The position numbers were made by a program, and so were the translations under genes. Of a DNA stretch of 64,000 nucleotides, positions 63,988 to 64,000 are shown piece after piece. The stretch spans positions 48,651,297 to 48,715,296 of the forward strand of contig CM049321.1 in assembly GCA_026874595.1 (NCBI GenBank). Direction: 5' to 3'. The notes under the pieces were generated by a model. It worked only from the letters and a program-made list of their open reading frames with translations. It had not been told where the DNA came from and searched no databases. The stretch comes from Sipunculus nudus. Lineage: Eukaryota > Annelida > Sipuncula > Golfingiida > Sipunculidae. Each line of letters starts with the position of its first letter. Positions within the stretch are counted from its first letter, which is position 1.

Positions 63988-64000
63988 TTATTGCAATACG

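Larger units (their letters stand above)
20413..64000. repeat. Tandem array of ~7-8.5-kb units with a minus-strand C-type lectin gene
   Basis: Six units recognised by collinear landmarks: 20413-28934, 28935-36772, 36773-44464, 44465-51292, 51293-59094 and 59095 to the window end. Landmarks include the GDFN endonuclease motif (near 22132, 30006, 37851, 45459, 52332 and 60170) and the lectin signal-peptide exon (26682, 34525, 42919, 49040 and 56898). Homology begins abruptly near 20413. Unit 1 differs from the rest by large indels; units 2-6 differ by scattered substitutions and small indels. The array continues past the right edge. Confidence 0.95.

Noticed and set aside
20413-64000. CRISPR array, rRNA repeat or satellite DNA
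   Set aside because: The units are kilobases long, carry spliced lectin exons and transposon ends, and have no short repeat/spacer pattern or rRNA motifs.

Overview
The window is animal genomic DNA: AT-rich, intron-rich, with GT-AG splice sites, many (AT)n microsatellites and several transposon families. The exon structure, the immune-lectin array and a repeat family with GTCCGTC-rich starts suggest a lophotrochozoan, most likely a mollusc and perhaps a bivalve. That placement is inference; no species-specific marker was recognised.

Left part (about 5.0-18.4 kb, + strand): one conserved developmental gene, an ortholog of BMPER / crossveinless-2, a secreted BMP-binding regulator. Thirteen exons with compatible phases encode 680 residues after the missing start: five VWC domains, a VWD domain with a GDPH motif and CGLCG, a C8-type cysteine region and a TIL domain, then a stop at 18388-18390. 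The exon with the start codon and signal peptide was not found. The introns hold (AT)n tracts, a 631-bp TA-flanked inverted-repeat element and a G-rich run. The 3' flank has 40-42-bp tandem repeats made of direct-repeat AGGTCA-like half-sites.

Right part (20.41 kb to the window end): a tandem array of about 6.8-8.5-kb units, five complete and one cut by the window end. Each unit has (i) a mobile element with a 5' hairpin, a poly-C tract and a fragment of a LINE-type endonuclease (GDFN...SDH), and (ii) a three-exon C-type lectin gene on the minus strand: a 40-nt signal-peptide exon and two C-type lectin domain (CTLD) exons. Intron 1 of each lectin copy carries a ~175-bp MITE-like element. Copies 1 and 2 are open. 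Copy 3 has a stop, copy 4 is truncated and frameshifted, copy 5 is frameshifted, and copy 6 has a stop and a truncated exon. All six lack both cysteines of one conserved CTLD disulfide and carry KPS where EPN or QPD is usual.

The first element, at the left edge of the array, differs from the other five by large indels. This fits expansion of one lectin gene by unequal recombination between flanking element copies. A second possible start for the lectin, with a TATA box, CRE, ATG and matching splice phase, lies inside intron 1 of the copies.
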